This document shows, piece after piece, positions 36,236 through 45,044 of a DNA stretch of 64,000 nt. The stretch covers positions 210,589 to 274,588 of the forward strand of contig NZ_JADQDB010000005.1 of NCBI RefSeq assembly GCF_015694405.1. The letters run 5' to 3'. A model generated the notes under the pieces. It was not told the DNA's origin. It did not search any database and was given only the letters and a program-made list of their open reading frames with translations. The DNA comes from Pelagibacterium limicola (GTDB lineage: Bacteria; Pseudomonadota; Alphaproteobacteria; Rhizobiales; Devosiaceae). Each line of letters begins with the position of its first letter. Position 1 is the stretch's first letter. Position numbers and translations under genes: made by a program.

Positions 36236-36391
36236 GTTATTCTCCCTGGTGCTTTTGTTGTGCATGACGATAGCCATGAGAATATTGCATATTTTCAGGA
36301 AGACGTCCTACGGATCAACCCCAAAATGGAAAAACGTGCTCATGCGCGCGGCCGCAAGGCCACGTGCATGAAATTCACCGGTAGGGTGCGA

Positions 36392-37366
36392 TCAGGCCGG
36401 AAGCAAGGTTTCCTCGCGCCGGGCGAGGCGCACCAGCGCTTTTTGCAAGAGGATGAAGGCCAGGACCAGCAGCCCGATAACGATCTTGGTCCACCAGCTC
36501 GAAAGCGTGCCGTCGAAGACGATATAGACCTGGATCAGCCCCATGGTCAGGACGCCGATAAAGGTGCCGAACATGTAGCCCGCCCCGCCCGTCAGGAGCG
36601 TGCCGCCGATGACGACGGCCGCGATCGCCGTCAGCTCGGTGCCGACGGTGGCCAGCGAATAGCCCGAGCCGGTATAGATCGAGAAGACGATCCCCGAGAG
36701 CCCGGCCATCAGGCCGGAAAAGGCGTAGATCATCACGGTGACGCGGCCCTTGCGGATGCCCATCAGCCGTGCGGTCGCTTCCCCGCCGCCAAAGGCATAG
36801 ACGGCCGTGCCGAAGCGCGTCTTGTGGACGATCAAAATGCCGGCGATGAATACGAGGATCATCAGGAAACCGATAAGCGTCAGCCGCCCGCGCCCCGGCA
36901 GGGCAATGTAGGACTGCAAGAGGCCATAGAATTCGTGCTGGATCGGCACCGAGTCGATCGAGAGCATATAGGCGGCACCGCGTGCGAGGAACATTCCCGC
37001 CAACGTCACAATGAAGGCGGGCATGGCGAGAGCATGGATCAGCCCACCCATCGCTGCCCCGAACAGGGTGGTGATCGCGAGCAGCATGGCAAAGACGATC
37101 ATCGGGTGAAGGCCGGTATCGCGCAACACGACGGCAATAAAGACGCCGGAAAACGCGATAACCGAGCCCACCGAGAGATCAATCCCGCCCGAAAGAATGA
37201 CCACCGTCATCCCGACCGCAACGATACCGAGATAGGCGTTGTCGGTCAGAAGATTGCCCAGCACCCGGGTCGAGAACATATTGGGAAACTGGATAAAGCA
37301 GATCAGGAGAGCGAGCAGAAAGATCGCGATGGTGGCGAAAAGCGGCAGGAGACGCGGGTTTCTCAT
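36392..37366 (-). CDS. yjfF: Sugar ABC transporter permease YjfF
   Basis: This 324-aa BPD_transp_2 permease has about ten helices, with the family motifs GMTVVILSGGIDLSVGSV and the C-terminal GTELTAIAAVVIGGTLLTGG. With YtfT it forms the heterodimeric channel of the galactofuranose-type importer. The start ATG at 37366 overlaps the ytfT stop (ATGA). A much longer reading frame extends upstream but reads ytfT in the wrong frame. Confidence 0.92.
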   Translation of the reverse strand: MRNPRLLPLFATIAIFLLALLICFIQFPNMFSTRVLGNLLTDNAYLGIVAVGMTVVILSGGIDLSVGSVIAFSGVFIAVVLRDTGLHPMIVFAMLLAITTLFGAAMGGLIHALAMPAFIVTLAGMFLARGAAYMLSIDSVPIQHEFYGLLQSYIALPGRGRLTLIGFLMILVFIAGILIVHKTRFGTAVYAFGGGEATARLMGIRKGRVTVMIYAFSGLMAGLSGIVFSIYTGSGYSLATVGTELTAIAAVVIGGTLLTGGAGYMFGTFIGVLTMGLIQVYIVFDGTLSSWWTKIVIGLLVLAFILLQKALVRLARREETLLPA

Positions 37367-38397
37367 GGCTTTGGCTTTCCGGTTTGTTGCACTTGCTCCG
37401 AGGGCCGGCGCGTGGGCAGCGCTCCGCGCAGGAAGGCGAAGTGCGTGACGAGATTCGGCGACTGCAGCACAAGGATCACGACGACCAGCGCGGCCTTGAT
37501 GACGAGGTTGTATTCGGGCGGAAACCCGCCGAGCAGGATGCCGGCATTGATGGTCTGAATGATCAGCGCCCCGATCACCGAAGCGGCGATCGAGAAACGG
37601 CCGCCGAGCAACGAGTTGCCACCGATAACCACGGCCAGAATGGCGTCGAGTTCGAGCCAGAGACCGGCGTTGTTGGCGTCGGCTCCGCGGATGTCGGCGG
37701 TGACCACCAACCCGGCCAGTGCCGCACAGAAGCCCGACGCAGCGTAGACCGCGATGAGCAGCACCCTGGCGTTGACCCCCGAAAGCGCGCTGGCGCGGCG
37801 GTTTATGCCCACGGCCTCGATGAGCATCCCGAGCGCAGTGCGCCGCAAGAGGAGCGCCATCAGCACGCCGGTCGCCAGCCACAGCCAGACGGGAACCGGC
37901 AGTCCGAACAAGGTGCCCGATCCGATCCAGCCGAAGCTGGGATCGGTAAAGGTCAGGATGCGTCCTTCGGTTATGAGCTGGGCGATGCCGCGCCCGGCGG
38001 TCATCAGGATGAGCGTGGCAACAAAGGGCTGGATGCCGACCATCGAGACCAGGACCCCGTTCCAGAGCCCGCAGGCAATCCCGGCGGAAAGCGCGATGAC
38101 GAGGGCCGGCCCGAGCCCGTATCCGGCGCTCACGGCCCAGGCCGCCGAAGCGCCACAGATGGCGATGATGGCGCCCACAGAAAGGTCGATCCCCTTGGTG
38201 GCGATCACCAGGGTCATGCCGATGGCGAGGAGCGCCACAGGAGCGCTGCGCTTGGCGACATCGACCAAGGGCCCCACGAGACGCCCATCGACCATCGAGA
38301 GGTTGAGAAACGAGGGAAATATGAAGGTAATCAGAATGATCAGCGCAACGAGGGTGCTCAGTTGCGGCGCGATGCGTTTCAGGGTTGGCACCATCAT
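37363..38397 (-). CDS. ytfT: Sugar ABC transporter permease YtfT
   Basis: This 344-aa inner-membrane permease carries GMTLVIATKGIDLSVGAIIAIC near helix two and the EAA-like WLELDAILAVVIGGNSLLGG stretch. It is paralogous to YjfF downstream. It overlaps the ATPase gene by ATGA, so ytfR, ytfT and yjfF are tightly coupled. The pair is specific for furanose forms of galactose in E. coli. Confidence 0.92.
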   Translation of the reverse strand: MMVPTLKRIAPQLSTLVALIILITFIFPSFLNLSMVDGRLVGPLVDVAKRSAPVALLAIGMTLVIATKGIDLSVGAIIAICGASAAWAVSAGYGLGPALVIALSAGIACGLWNGVLVSMVGIQPFVATLILMTAGRGIAQLITEGRILTFTDPSFGWIGSGTLFGLPVPVWLWLATGVLMALLLRRTALGMLIEAVGINRRASALSGVNARVLLIAVYAASGFCAALAGLVVTADIRGADANNAGLWLELDAILAVVIGGNSLLGGRFSIAASVIGALIIQTINAGILLGGFPPEYNLVIKAALVVVILVLQSPNLVTHFAFLRGALPTRRPSEQVQQTGKPKP

Positions 38398-39911
38398 GCC
38401 GTCGCCTCCTTTGCGGTCCCGGGCGCGGCGATGGCACGCACGATGGTGTCAGCCGTCATGTCGGCTCCGGTCAGTTCGGCCACATGCCGCCGGTCGCGCA
38501 CCACGATGATGCGGTCCGAAGCTGCCACCAGTTCCTCAAGTTCTGAGGAAATGACGAGCAACGACATGCCCTGGGCGTTCAGCTCGCGGATCAGGCGCAA
38601 AATTTCGGCATGCGCGCCGACGTCGATGCCACGGGTCGGTTCATCGAGAATGAGAAAGCGAGGATTCATGGCCAGCCAGCGCGCAAGGATAACCTTTTGC
38701 TGGTTGCCGCCCGAAAGCTCGCCGATCATCTTTTCGCGCCCCGTCGTGCGGATATCGAGGCGGCGGATATAGTCGTCGGCCAGCCGGTTCTGCTCGGCGC
38801 GTGGGATGGGGCGCATCCAGCCCTTGCTCGCCTGCAACGCAAGAACGATGTTCTCGCGGATCGTCAGGTCGGCAACGATGCCGTCCGTCTTGCGGTCCTC
38901 GGGAGCAAAGCCGAAACCCGCCGCAATGGCGGCCCGCGGATTGCGGATATTGATCGGGCCATTGGCGTCGCGCGCTTCGCCGGTCAGGGCGACCCTGACC
39001 CCATATAACAGTTCGGCGCTCTCGGTGCGGCCGGAGCCGAGCAGGCCGGCGAGCCCCACAACTTCGCCCTCGTGGATGTCGAGATCGAATGGTTCGATCA
39101 TCCCCTGGCGTCCGATGCCGCGGAAACTGAAGGCGAGGGGACGGACAGGCTGCTCGTCCGCATGGGCCGCCATCTGGGCCTCGACCTCATGTTCGAGCGC
39201 GTGGCCGAGCATGTGCTCAATCAGTTTGACCCGATCGAGTTCGGCTGTCTTTTCGGTGATGATCTTGCGCCCGTTGCGCAGGACCGTGATACGGTCGGAG
39301 ATCGCGAAGACCTGATCCAGAAAATGCGAAATGAAGATGATTCCGAGCCCTCGGCTGCGCAGGTCTCGCACGACCTTGAACAGCATTTCGACTTCGCGCG
39401 CATCAAGGCTCGCGGTGGGCTCATCAAGGATCAATACCTTGCCCGAAAGCGACACGGCGCGCGCAATGGCAACGATCTGCTGGATGGCGACCGAATAGCT
39501 CGACAGGTCGCGATTGACGTCGATATCGAGGCCATAGCCTTCGATCATTTCTCGCGCCATCCGGGTGCGGGCGCGCGCATCGACGAGCCCGAAACGGGTC
39601 GGTTCGCGGCCGAAAGTCAGGTTCTGCGCCACAGTGAGATTGGGCAGGAGGTTCACTTCCTGATAGACGGTGCCGATGCCCAGATCCTGCGCTTGCGAGG
39701 TCGAACGCGGATCAATGGGCTGGTCGTCCAGCGCGATCTCGCCCGCATCGCGGTGATAGGCGCCAGTCAGACATTTGATGAGGGTCGATTTGCCCGCGCC
39801 ATTCTCGCCCAGAAGAGCGTGGACTTCTCCGGCTGCCAGATCGAAATCGACAGCATCGAGCGCCCTTGCGCCAAGGAACGACTTGGACAGGCCTTTTACG
39901 GTCAGCAGCAC
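38394..39911 (-). CDS. ytfR: Sugar ABC transporter ATP-binding protein YtfR
   Basis: This 505-aa protein has two tandem ATPase domains. The first has Walker A GENGAGKST (35-43) and the signature-region plus Walker B KVLILDEPTASLD. The second has a degenerate Walker A (GLLGSGRTES), LSGGNQQKV and FLILDEPTRGID. This is the usual plan for ribose/xylose/galactofuranose importers, where the second site is weakened. It lies 71 bases downstream of the binding protein gene and overlaps the permease by ATGA. Confidence 0.94.
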   Translation of the reverse strand: MLLTVKGLSKSFLGARALDAVDFDLAAGEVHALLGENGAGKSTLIKCLTGAYHRDAGEIALDDQPIDPRSTSQAQDLGIGTVYQEVNLLPNLTVAQNLTFGREPTRFGLVDARARTRMAREMIEGYGLDIDVNRDLSSYSVAIQQIVAIARAVSLSGKVLILDEPTASLDAREVEMLFKVVRDLRSRGLGIIFISHFLDQVFAISDRITVLRNGRKIITEKTAELDRVKLIEHMLGHALEHEVEAQMAAHADEQPVRPLAFSFRGIGRQGMIEPFDLDIHEGEVVGLAGLLGSGRTESAELLYGVRVALTGEARDANGPINIRNPRAAIAAGFGFAPEDRKTDGIVADLTIRENIVLALQASKGWMRPIPRAEQNRLADDYIRRLDIRTTGREKMIGELSGGNQQKVILARWLAMNPRFLILDEPTRGIDVGAHAEILRLIRELNAQGMSLLVISSELEELVAASDRIIVVRDRRHVAELTGADMTADTIVRAIAAPGTAKEATA

Positions 39912-39982
39912 GGGGCAGGACCTTTCGGATTTACAAGTATTGGTGGACGCGGGCGGCTGCGCCCGCGTCCTTTGGGCTCAAA

Positions 39983-40936
39983 TCAGTAGCCGAGATCCTT
40001 GCGGCGGTCATATTCACCCTGCGGATCGTCGTCCTGGGTGTAAAGGGCCGATTCGGTCTGGATGAATTTGGGCGGCATGGTGCCATCGGCCCAATAGGCT
40101 TCAAGGGCATCGAATGCCGGACCGGCCATGTTGGGGGTCAGTTCGACAGTCGCGTTGGCTTCGCCTGCCGCCATGGCAAGGAAGATATCGGGCACGGCAT
40201 CGATCGAGACGACGAGGATATCGGTGCCGGGGTTGAGACCGGCTTCCTTGATCGCCTGGATGGCGCCGACGGCCATATCGTCATTGTGGGCATAGACCGC
40301 ACAGATATCGGCCCCGCCGCCTTCGGCCTGCAGGAACCCTTCCATGACGCTCTTGCCGCCCGAACGGGTGAAGTCGCCGGTCTGGCTGCGCACGATTTCG
40401 ACATTGGCATGATCGGCAATGGCCTGTTCGAAGCCGTTCTTGCGATCGATGGCCGGGCTCGAGCCAGTGGTGCCCTGAAGCTCGACCACGCGGCAATCTT
40501 CGCCAGCAACGGTATCGACCAGCCATTCGCCGGCCACATAGCCCTCATGGACGAGGTCGGAGCCGACGGCGGTGAGGTAGAGATCGTCGGAGCTGTCGAC
40601 CATGCGGTCGAGCAGAATGACCGGGATTTCGGCCTCGGCCGCTTCCTGGAGCACCGCGTCCCAGCCGGTCGCAACGACCGGTGCGAGCAGGATGGCGTCC
40701 ACATCCTGTGCGATGAACGAACGGATGGCGGCAATCTGGTTTTCCTGGCGCTGCTGGGCGTCGGAGAAGCGCAGATCATAACCGCGTTCTTCAGCCTGCA
40801 TGCGGGTCAGCGTGGTTTCGGCAGCGCGCCAGCCCGATTCCGAACCGATCTGGGAAAAGCCGATTACCTGTGCATGGGCACCGCCCGCAGACAGGGCCAC
40901 AAGGGCCGTAGTGGCCAGAAGTGTCTTATAGGTCAT
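39983..40936 (-). CDS. ytfQ: Galactofuranose-type sugar-binding protein YtfQ
   Basis: This 317-aa periplasmic protein has a signal peptide (LLATTALVALSAGGAHA) and the YtfQ N-terminus VIGFSQIGSESGWRAAET, which contacts the sugar in the E. coli protein. The typical GSDLVHEGYVAGEWLV and VYAHNDDMAVGAIQAIKEAG blocks follow. Furanose forms of galactose or arabinose are the likely ligands. The latter fits the downstream L-arabinonate-type enzymes. A strong GGGAGGAATATT site precedes the ATG. Confidence 0.94.
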   Translation of the reverse strand: MTYKTLLATTALVALSAGGAHAQVIGFSQIGSESGWRAAETTLTRMQAEERGYDLRFSDAQQRQENQIAAIRSFIAQDVDAILLAPVVATGWDAVLQEAAEAEIPVILLDRMVDSSDDLYLTAVGSDLVHEGYVAGEWLVDTVAGEDCRVVELQGTTGSSPAIDRKNGFEQAIADHANVEIVRSQTGDFTRSGGKSVMEGFLQAEGGGADICAVYAHNDDMAVGAIQAIKEAGLNPGTDILVVSIDAVPDIFLAMAAGEANATVELTPNMAGPAFDALEAYWADGTMPPKFIQTESALYTQDDDPQGEYDRRKDLGY

Positions 40937-40962
40937 AATATTCCTCCCTAGGGTTGACCGTT

Positions 40963-40977
40963 GACAACACTTGTCAT
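40963..40977. promoter_or_regulatory. Inverted repeat upstream of ytfQ
   Basis: TGACAA-CAC-TTGTCA is a perfect 6-bp dyad with a 3-base centre, 27 bases upstream of the ytfQ ATG. It is a candidate operator for separate control of the transporter genes. The regulator is unknown, and the divergent LysR protein is one possibility. Confidence 0.45.
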
Positions 40978-41104
40978 GAAGGGAAGGTGCGCTAGGGCAC
41001 CGTCCCGCTTGCTTTGATCCTTCCGGCCCGTCGCTCTGTGGGCGGGGAGAACCAAACCGTCCGGCAAACCAGCCGGGACGTTCCTGAAAGTCCGAGGGCG
41101 GCGC

Positions 41105-42028
41105 TCATTGCGCCGCGCTCCATTCGAAAGGCTCGACGCTGTTGCGGCGTCCGAGGGTCAGCGCGTCGGCAACGTGGATCATGGGAGAAAGGTCGACGTC
41201 CGATCGCCCCTCCTCTACGAGCCTCGTCATATGGGCATAGAGTGCGGGGTATTCCCCCATGATGGAATCGTCGCCCTCGACGGCGCGTCCATCAATTTCG
41301 AGTACGTTGCCGCCCATGCGCAGAACCAGGGTCCCGGCATCGGTCGCAATCGTGATATCCCATGTCTGGGGGCCTTCCTGGCGCCAATCGAAATCGGCGC
41401 TGGCATTGCCCGTGAAGGTCAGCCGGGCAGCAATCGGGGTCTGTCGGTTAGCCGGGAAATCGAGCTCGGCGGCGGTCAGATGAACCGACAGAGGCAGGAT
41501 TTCGGTCAAGATCGAGAGTGCGTTGACGCCCGGATCGAAAACCCCCATCCCGCCGGGCTCGAACACCCAATCCTGTCCCGGATGCCAGTGGCGGACGTCT
41601 TCGCGCCAAACGATCGCCGCCGACCGGACGGTCTTGCCCGCCAGCCAAGACTTTGCCGCGGCAACGCCCTTGGCCATGCGCGAGTGCCAGGTCGCAAATA
41701 GGGTCAAGCCGTTGCTGGCTGCAATCTTTTCGAGAGCGTGCACTTCGGCGAGCGTCGCACCGGGAGGCTTTTCGAGCATCACGTGACGGCCCGCTTCGAG
41801 CGCCATGCGCGCGTAATCGAACCGGGGGACTGGCGGCATGGCCAGCGATACGACCTCGATATCGGGCCGTTCGGACAGAAGCGCGGAAAAATCGGTATAG
41901 CCGGGCACGCCCTCGACGCGTCCATGGCGTGAAAAGGTCGCCGCCAGATCCCAGTCGCCCGAGGCCTTGAGCGCGGGGACGTGCTGGTCGATGGCGATCT
42001 TGCCGATGCCTGCAAGTGCGAGTTTCAT
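41105..42028 (-). CDS. Gfo/Idh/MocA-type sugar 1-dehydrogenase
   Basis: This 307-aa oxidoreductase has an N-terminal Rossmann fold (LALAGIGKIAIDQHVPAL), the EKPPGATLAEV motif of Gfo/Idh enzymes and a C-terminal alpha/beta domain. It resembles D-galactose/L-arabinose 1-dehydrogenases, which oxidise the aldose to the lactone. That step feeds the dehydratase encoded immediately upstream. The start codon overlaps that gene's stop (TGATG). No lactonase gene is in the cluster, so hydrolysis may be spontaneous or encoded elsewhere. Confidence 0.88.
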   Translation of the reverse strand: MKLALAGIGKIAIDQHVPALKASGDWDLAATFSRHGRVEGVPGYTDFSALLSERPDIEVVSLAMPPVPRFDYARMALEAGRHVMLEKPPGATLAEVHALEKIAASNGLTLFATWHSRMAKGVAAAKSWLAGKTVRSAAIVWREDVRHWHPGQDWVFEPGGMGVFDPGVNALSILTEILPLSVHLTAAELDFPANRQTPIAARLTFTGNASADFDWRQEGPQTWDITIATDAGTLVLRMGGNVLEIDGRAVEGDDSIMGEYPALYAHMTRLVEEGRSDVDLSPMIHVADALTLGRRNSVEPFEWSAAQ

Positions 42029-43770
42029 CAGTGGCTGTCCCTTCCAACGTCGCGGCCGCGTTTGCCGCGCAGGAAATCAAGATCGGCTCCGGTATCGGCG
42101 CCCTGGACATGCTGTTGATGGAGCCAGGCATAGCCGGAAGCCGGAACCTCGTGGGTCGGGGTCCATTGCGCCAGGCGCGCGGCCAACTCCTCATCGGAGA
42201 TATCGAGATGTATCCGGCGCGCCTGGACGTCGATCTCAATCATGTCGCCCGAACGCACGACGGCCAGCGGGCCCCCGGCGGCGGCTTCGGGCGTAGTGTG
42301 GAGCACGACCGTGCCGTATGCCGTGCCCGACATGCGTGCATCGGAAATGCGCACCATGTCGGTGATGCCCTTGCGCAGCACCTTGGGCGGGAGGCCCATG
42401 TTCCCGACCTCGGACATGCCCGGATAGCCCTTGGGGCCGCAATTCTTGAGGACCATGATGCAGGTCTCGTCGATATCGAGCGCTTCGTCCTCGATGCGCG
42501 CCTTGTAGTCGTCGATATCCTCGAAAACCACCGCCCTGCCGCGATGCTTCATGAGATGCGGGGAAGCGGCAGAGGGCTTGAGCACCGCGCCCTTGGGAGC
42601 AAGGTTGCCCTTAAGGACGACGACACCTCCCGACTGGGTCAACGCCTTGTCCGCGGGAAGGATTACATCCTCGTTCCAGTTCCTGACGTCCTTGATCTCA
42701 TCCCAGATCGTCGTGCCCGAAACGGTCAGCGCGTCCTTGTGCAGGATGCCCGCCTCTCCCAGCCGCTTGAGAACGACGGGCAGGCCCCCTGCATAGAAGA
42801 ACTCTTCCATGAGGTATTTGCCCGAGGGCTGGAGGTTGACGATGGTCGGCACGTCGCGTCCGAGCCGGTCCCAGTCGTCGAGCGTCAGATCGATGCCCAC
42901 CCGCCCGGCAATCGCGAGAATATGGATGACGGCATTGGTCGAACCGCCGATCGCGGCATTTGTACGGATGGCGTTTTCAAATGCCTCCCGGGTCATGACG
43001 TCGGACGGCTTCAGGTCATCCTTGACCATCTGGACGATGCGCCGGCCCGTCAGCTGCGCCATCACACGCCGCCGGGCATCGACGGCGGGAATGGCCGCAT
43101 TGCCCGAAAGCGCCATGCCGAGCGCCTCGGCCATCGAGGCCATTGTCGACGCCGTGCCCATGGTATTGCAGGACCCCGCCGAACGCGTAACGGCGGCCTC
43201 GGCCTCCAGAAATTCGTACTGGGACATTTCTCCGGCCTTGACCGCTTCGGAGAACTGCCAAAGATGGGTGCCGGCGCCCACGGGCTTGCCGCGCCACCAG
43301 CCATTGAGCATCGGGCCGCCCGAAACGACGATCGAGGGGATATCGGTCGAGGCCGCAGCCATCAGAAGCGAGGGCGTGGTCTTGTCGCAGCCGACCATCA
43401 GCACCGCGCCGTCGATGGGCTGGCCGCGCATGGCTTCTTCCACCGCCATTGCCGCAAGGTTGCGGAACATCATCGCGGTGGGGCGGAAGGTATTTTCCGA
43501 GGCCGAGAACACCGGCACTTCGAGCGGAAAGCCCCCGGCCTCCCAGATGCCCGCCTTCACCTTTTCAGCAAGTTCATTGAGGTGCCCATTGCAGGGCGTC
43601 AGCTCTGACCATGTATTGAGGATGCCGATCACCGGGCGCCCATCGAAGAGGTCGTCCGGGTAGCCTTGATTCTTGAGCCAGCCGCGGTGATAAATCGTAT
43701 CGCGCGAGGTACCGCCATACCAATGCTGTGAGCGGAGCTTGCGGGGCCAGGGAGCGGGTGTGAACGGCAT
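42028..43770 (-). CDS. IlvD/Edd-family sugar acid dehydratase, probable L-arabinonate dehydratase
   Basis: This 580-aa iron-sulfur dehydratase has cysteines in SELTPCNGHLNELA, LMVGCDKTTPSLLMA and SCNTMGTASTMASMAEALGM, and the C-terminal SDARMSGTAYGTVVLH motif. It matches the [2Fe-2S] sugar-acid subgroup that includes L-arabinonate dehydratase from rhizobia (about 580 aa). It would convert L-arabinonate, or D-fuconate/D-galactonate, to the 2-keto-3-deoxy acid. Neighbouring AraD1/GguC and the sugar dehydrogenase favour the pentonate pathway. Exact specificity needs assay. Confidence 0.9.
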   Translation of the reverse strand: MPFTPAPWPRKLRSQHWYGGTSRDTIYHRGWLKNQGYPDDLFDGRPVIGILNTWSELTPCNGHLNELAEKVKAGIWEAGGFPLEVPVFSASENTFRPTAMMFRNLAAMAVEEAMRGQPIDGAVLMVGCDKTTPSLLMAAASTDIPSIVVSGGPMLNGWWRGKPVGAGTHLWQFSEAVKAGEMSQYEFLEAEAAVTRSAGSCNTMGTASTMASMAEALGMALSGNAAIPAVDARRRVMAQLTGRRIVQMVKDDLKPSDVMTREAFENAIRTNAAIGGSTNAVIHILAIAGRVGIDLTLDDWDRLGRDVPTIVNLQPSGKYLMEEFFYAGGLPVVLKRLGEAGILHKDALTVSGTTIWDEIKDVRNWNEDVILPADKALTQSGGVVVLKGNLAPKGAVLKPSAASPHLMKHRGRAVVFEDIDDYKARIEDEALDIDETCIMVLKNCGPKGYPGMSEVGNMGLPPKVLRKGITDMVRISDARMSGTAYGTVVLHTTPEAAAGGPLAVVRSGDMIEIDVQARRIHLDISDEELAARLAQWTPTHEVPASGYAWLHQQHVQGADTGADLDFLRGKRGRDVGRDSH

Positions 43771-43790
43771 GTGCGCTATGTCCTCCCGCC

Positions 43791-44780
43791 TTAAAGGGTC
43801 CGGACCCGCGCGACGCCGGTATCGTCGGCGCGCTCGAGTGGATTGACCAGCGGCAGGCCGAAGGGCGCCGCCTCGATTTCGAAAACGTCACCGGGTTCGG
43901 TCTTGATACCGTCGGCAAAGCTCAAGGTCGCGGTGCCGAACATATGGATGTGCACATCGCCGGGCTGACGGAAGATCGGATATTTGAAATGGTGGTGTTC
44001 GAGATTGGCGAGAGCATGGGACATGTTCGCTTCGCCAGAAACAAACGGTTTTTCCCAGATCACCTGATCCTTGCGACGGATGCGGGAAGTGCCCTCGACG
44101 CTTTGCGGGAGATCGCCCACGAGTATTTCGGGACCGAAGGCCGCCATCCGCAGCTTTGAATGCGCCAGCCAGAGATAGTTGACGCGCTCGGTCACGTGAT
44201 CGGAAAATTCGTTGGCCAGCGCCCAACCGACCCGGCACGGCGTGCCGTCCGAAGCGATGATGTAGATACCTGCAATTTCCGGCTCTTCCCCGCCATCTTC
44301 GGCGAAGCCGGGCATGGTGAGTGGAGCGCCGGGCGCCGCCAGGGCGTACCCGTTGCCCTTGTAGAACCATTCAGGCTGTGCACCGGGGAGCGCTGCGGGC
44401 TTGCCACCTTCGAGACCCATGCGAAACATGCGCATGGAATCGGTAAGGGTCTCCTCGGCCGCATTCGCCTTTGCGTGCATGGCATCGCGGGTCGCGGCGG
44501 AGCCGAGATGGGTCAGTCCCGTACCCGTCAAATGCAGATGCGCGGGGTCGGGATGGAGGATGGGCGGGAGCAGGCGCCCTTCGCGCGCTTCGGCCTCGAT
44601 ATCGACAGCCTCGCCCAGCCCAATGGCACTTATGGCGTCGGCAAGGCGCAGTTTGCGCTCCGCGCAATCGCGGGCGAATTCGTAAAGCGTTGTGTCCTTG
44701 CCGAGTGCATAGGCTTCCGGCCCGTCGCGGACAACAACCTGGGTCCGGCCATCAGCAGTGCGGCGCTGGGAAAGCAGCAT
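43791..44780 (-). CDS. AraD1/GguC-family (fumarylacetoacetate hydrolase superfamily) protein
   Basis: The protein of 329 aa starts MLLSQRRTADGRTQVVVRDG and ends with a FAH-like fold (TEPGDVFEIEAAPFGLPLVNPL). This is the AraD1/GguC group, encoded beside gguAB-type transporters in Agrobacterium and other relatives. AraD1 proteins are annotated as acting on 2-keto-3-deoxy-L-arabinonate. The ATG at 44780 is eight bases after AAGGA; an ATG at 44786 is possible. It is the first gene of the catabolic run and faces the LysR regulator across 264 bases. Confidence 0.88.
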   Translation of the reverse strand: MLLSQRRTADGRTQVVVRDGPEAYALGKDTTLYEFARDCAERKLRLADAISAIGLGEAVDIEAEAREGRLLPPILHPDPAHLHLTGTGLTHLGSAATRDAMHAKANAAEETLTDSMRMFRMGLEGGKPAALPGAQPEWFYKGNGYALAAPGAPLTMPGFAEDGGEEPEIAGIYIIASDGTPCRVGWALANEFSDHVTERVNYLWLAHSKLRMAAFGPEILVGDLPQSVEGTSRIRRKDQVIWEKPFVSGEANMSHALANLEHHHFKYPIFRQPGDVHIHMFGTATLSFADGIKTEPGDVFEIEAAPFGLPLVNPLERADDTGVARVRTL

Positions 44781-45022
44781 CGGCATAGTCCTTCTTAACT
44801 TTTCGGCGTGTGGGGGAAATCGTGTGGCAGCGGTCTTCCGGCGTGGAAGCTCGGGCACTCCCGCTTCCAACGACCGTCGACTCACAAAGTCATACTGCCA
44901 CGACACCTCCCCGGCAACGCTACCTGCAATGACGTGCTCCTTATTTTGGACCATCGCTCCCTGCAGGCGGGTGCACACTGGCTTGACTCATCATGCATAG
45001 CAAATATTCCTTTAGCCTCTGA

Positions 45023-45042
45023 ATATACCGAAAGTGATATAT
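45023..45042. promoter_or_regulatory. Candidate LysR operator at the regulator start
   Basis: The dyad ATATA-n10-TATAT contains LysR-type T-N11-A features (TATA...TATA). It ends two bases before the LysR gene's ATG, so binding there could block its translation start region or its promoter (autoregulation). No equally good second copy was seen near the araD1 start. Confidence 0.4.
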
Positions 45043-45044
45043 CA

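Noticed and set aside
35288-37558. 756-codon plus-strand frame
   Set aside because: Antisense to the TAXI, yjfF and ytfT genes and rich in H/R/D/Q/G, a typical shadow frame.
37367-38437. Long minus-strand frame fused to yjfF
   Set aside because: Upstream of 37366 it is an alternative frame of ytfT, which has its own clear permease sequence; no gene fusion.
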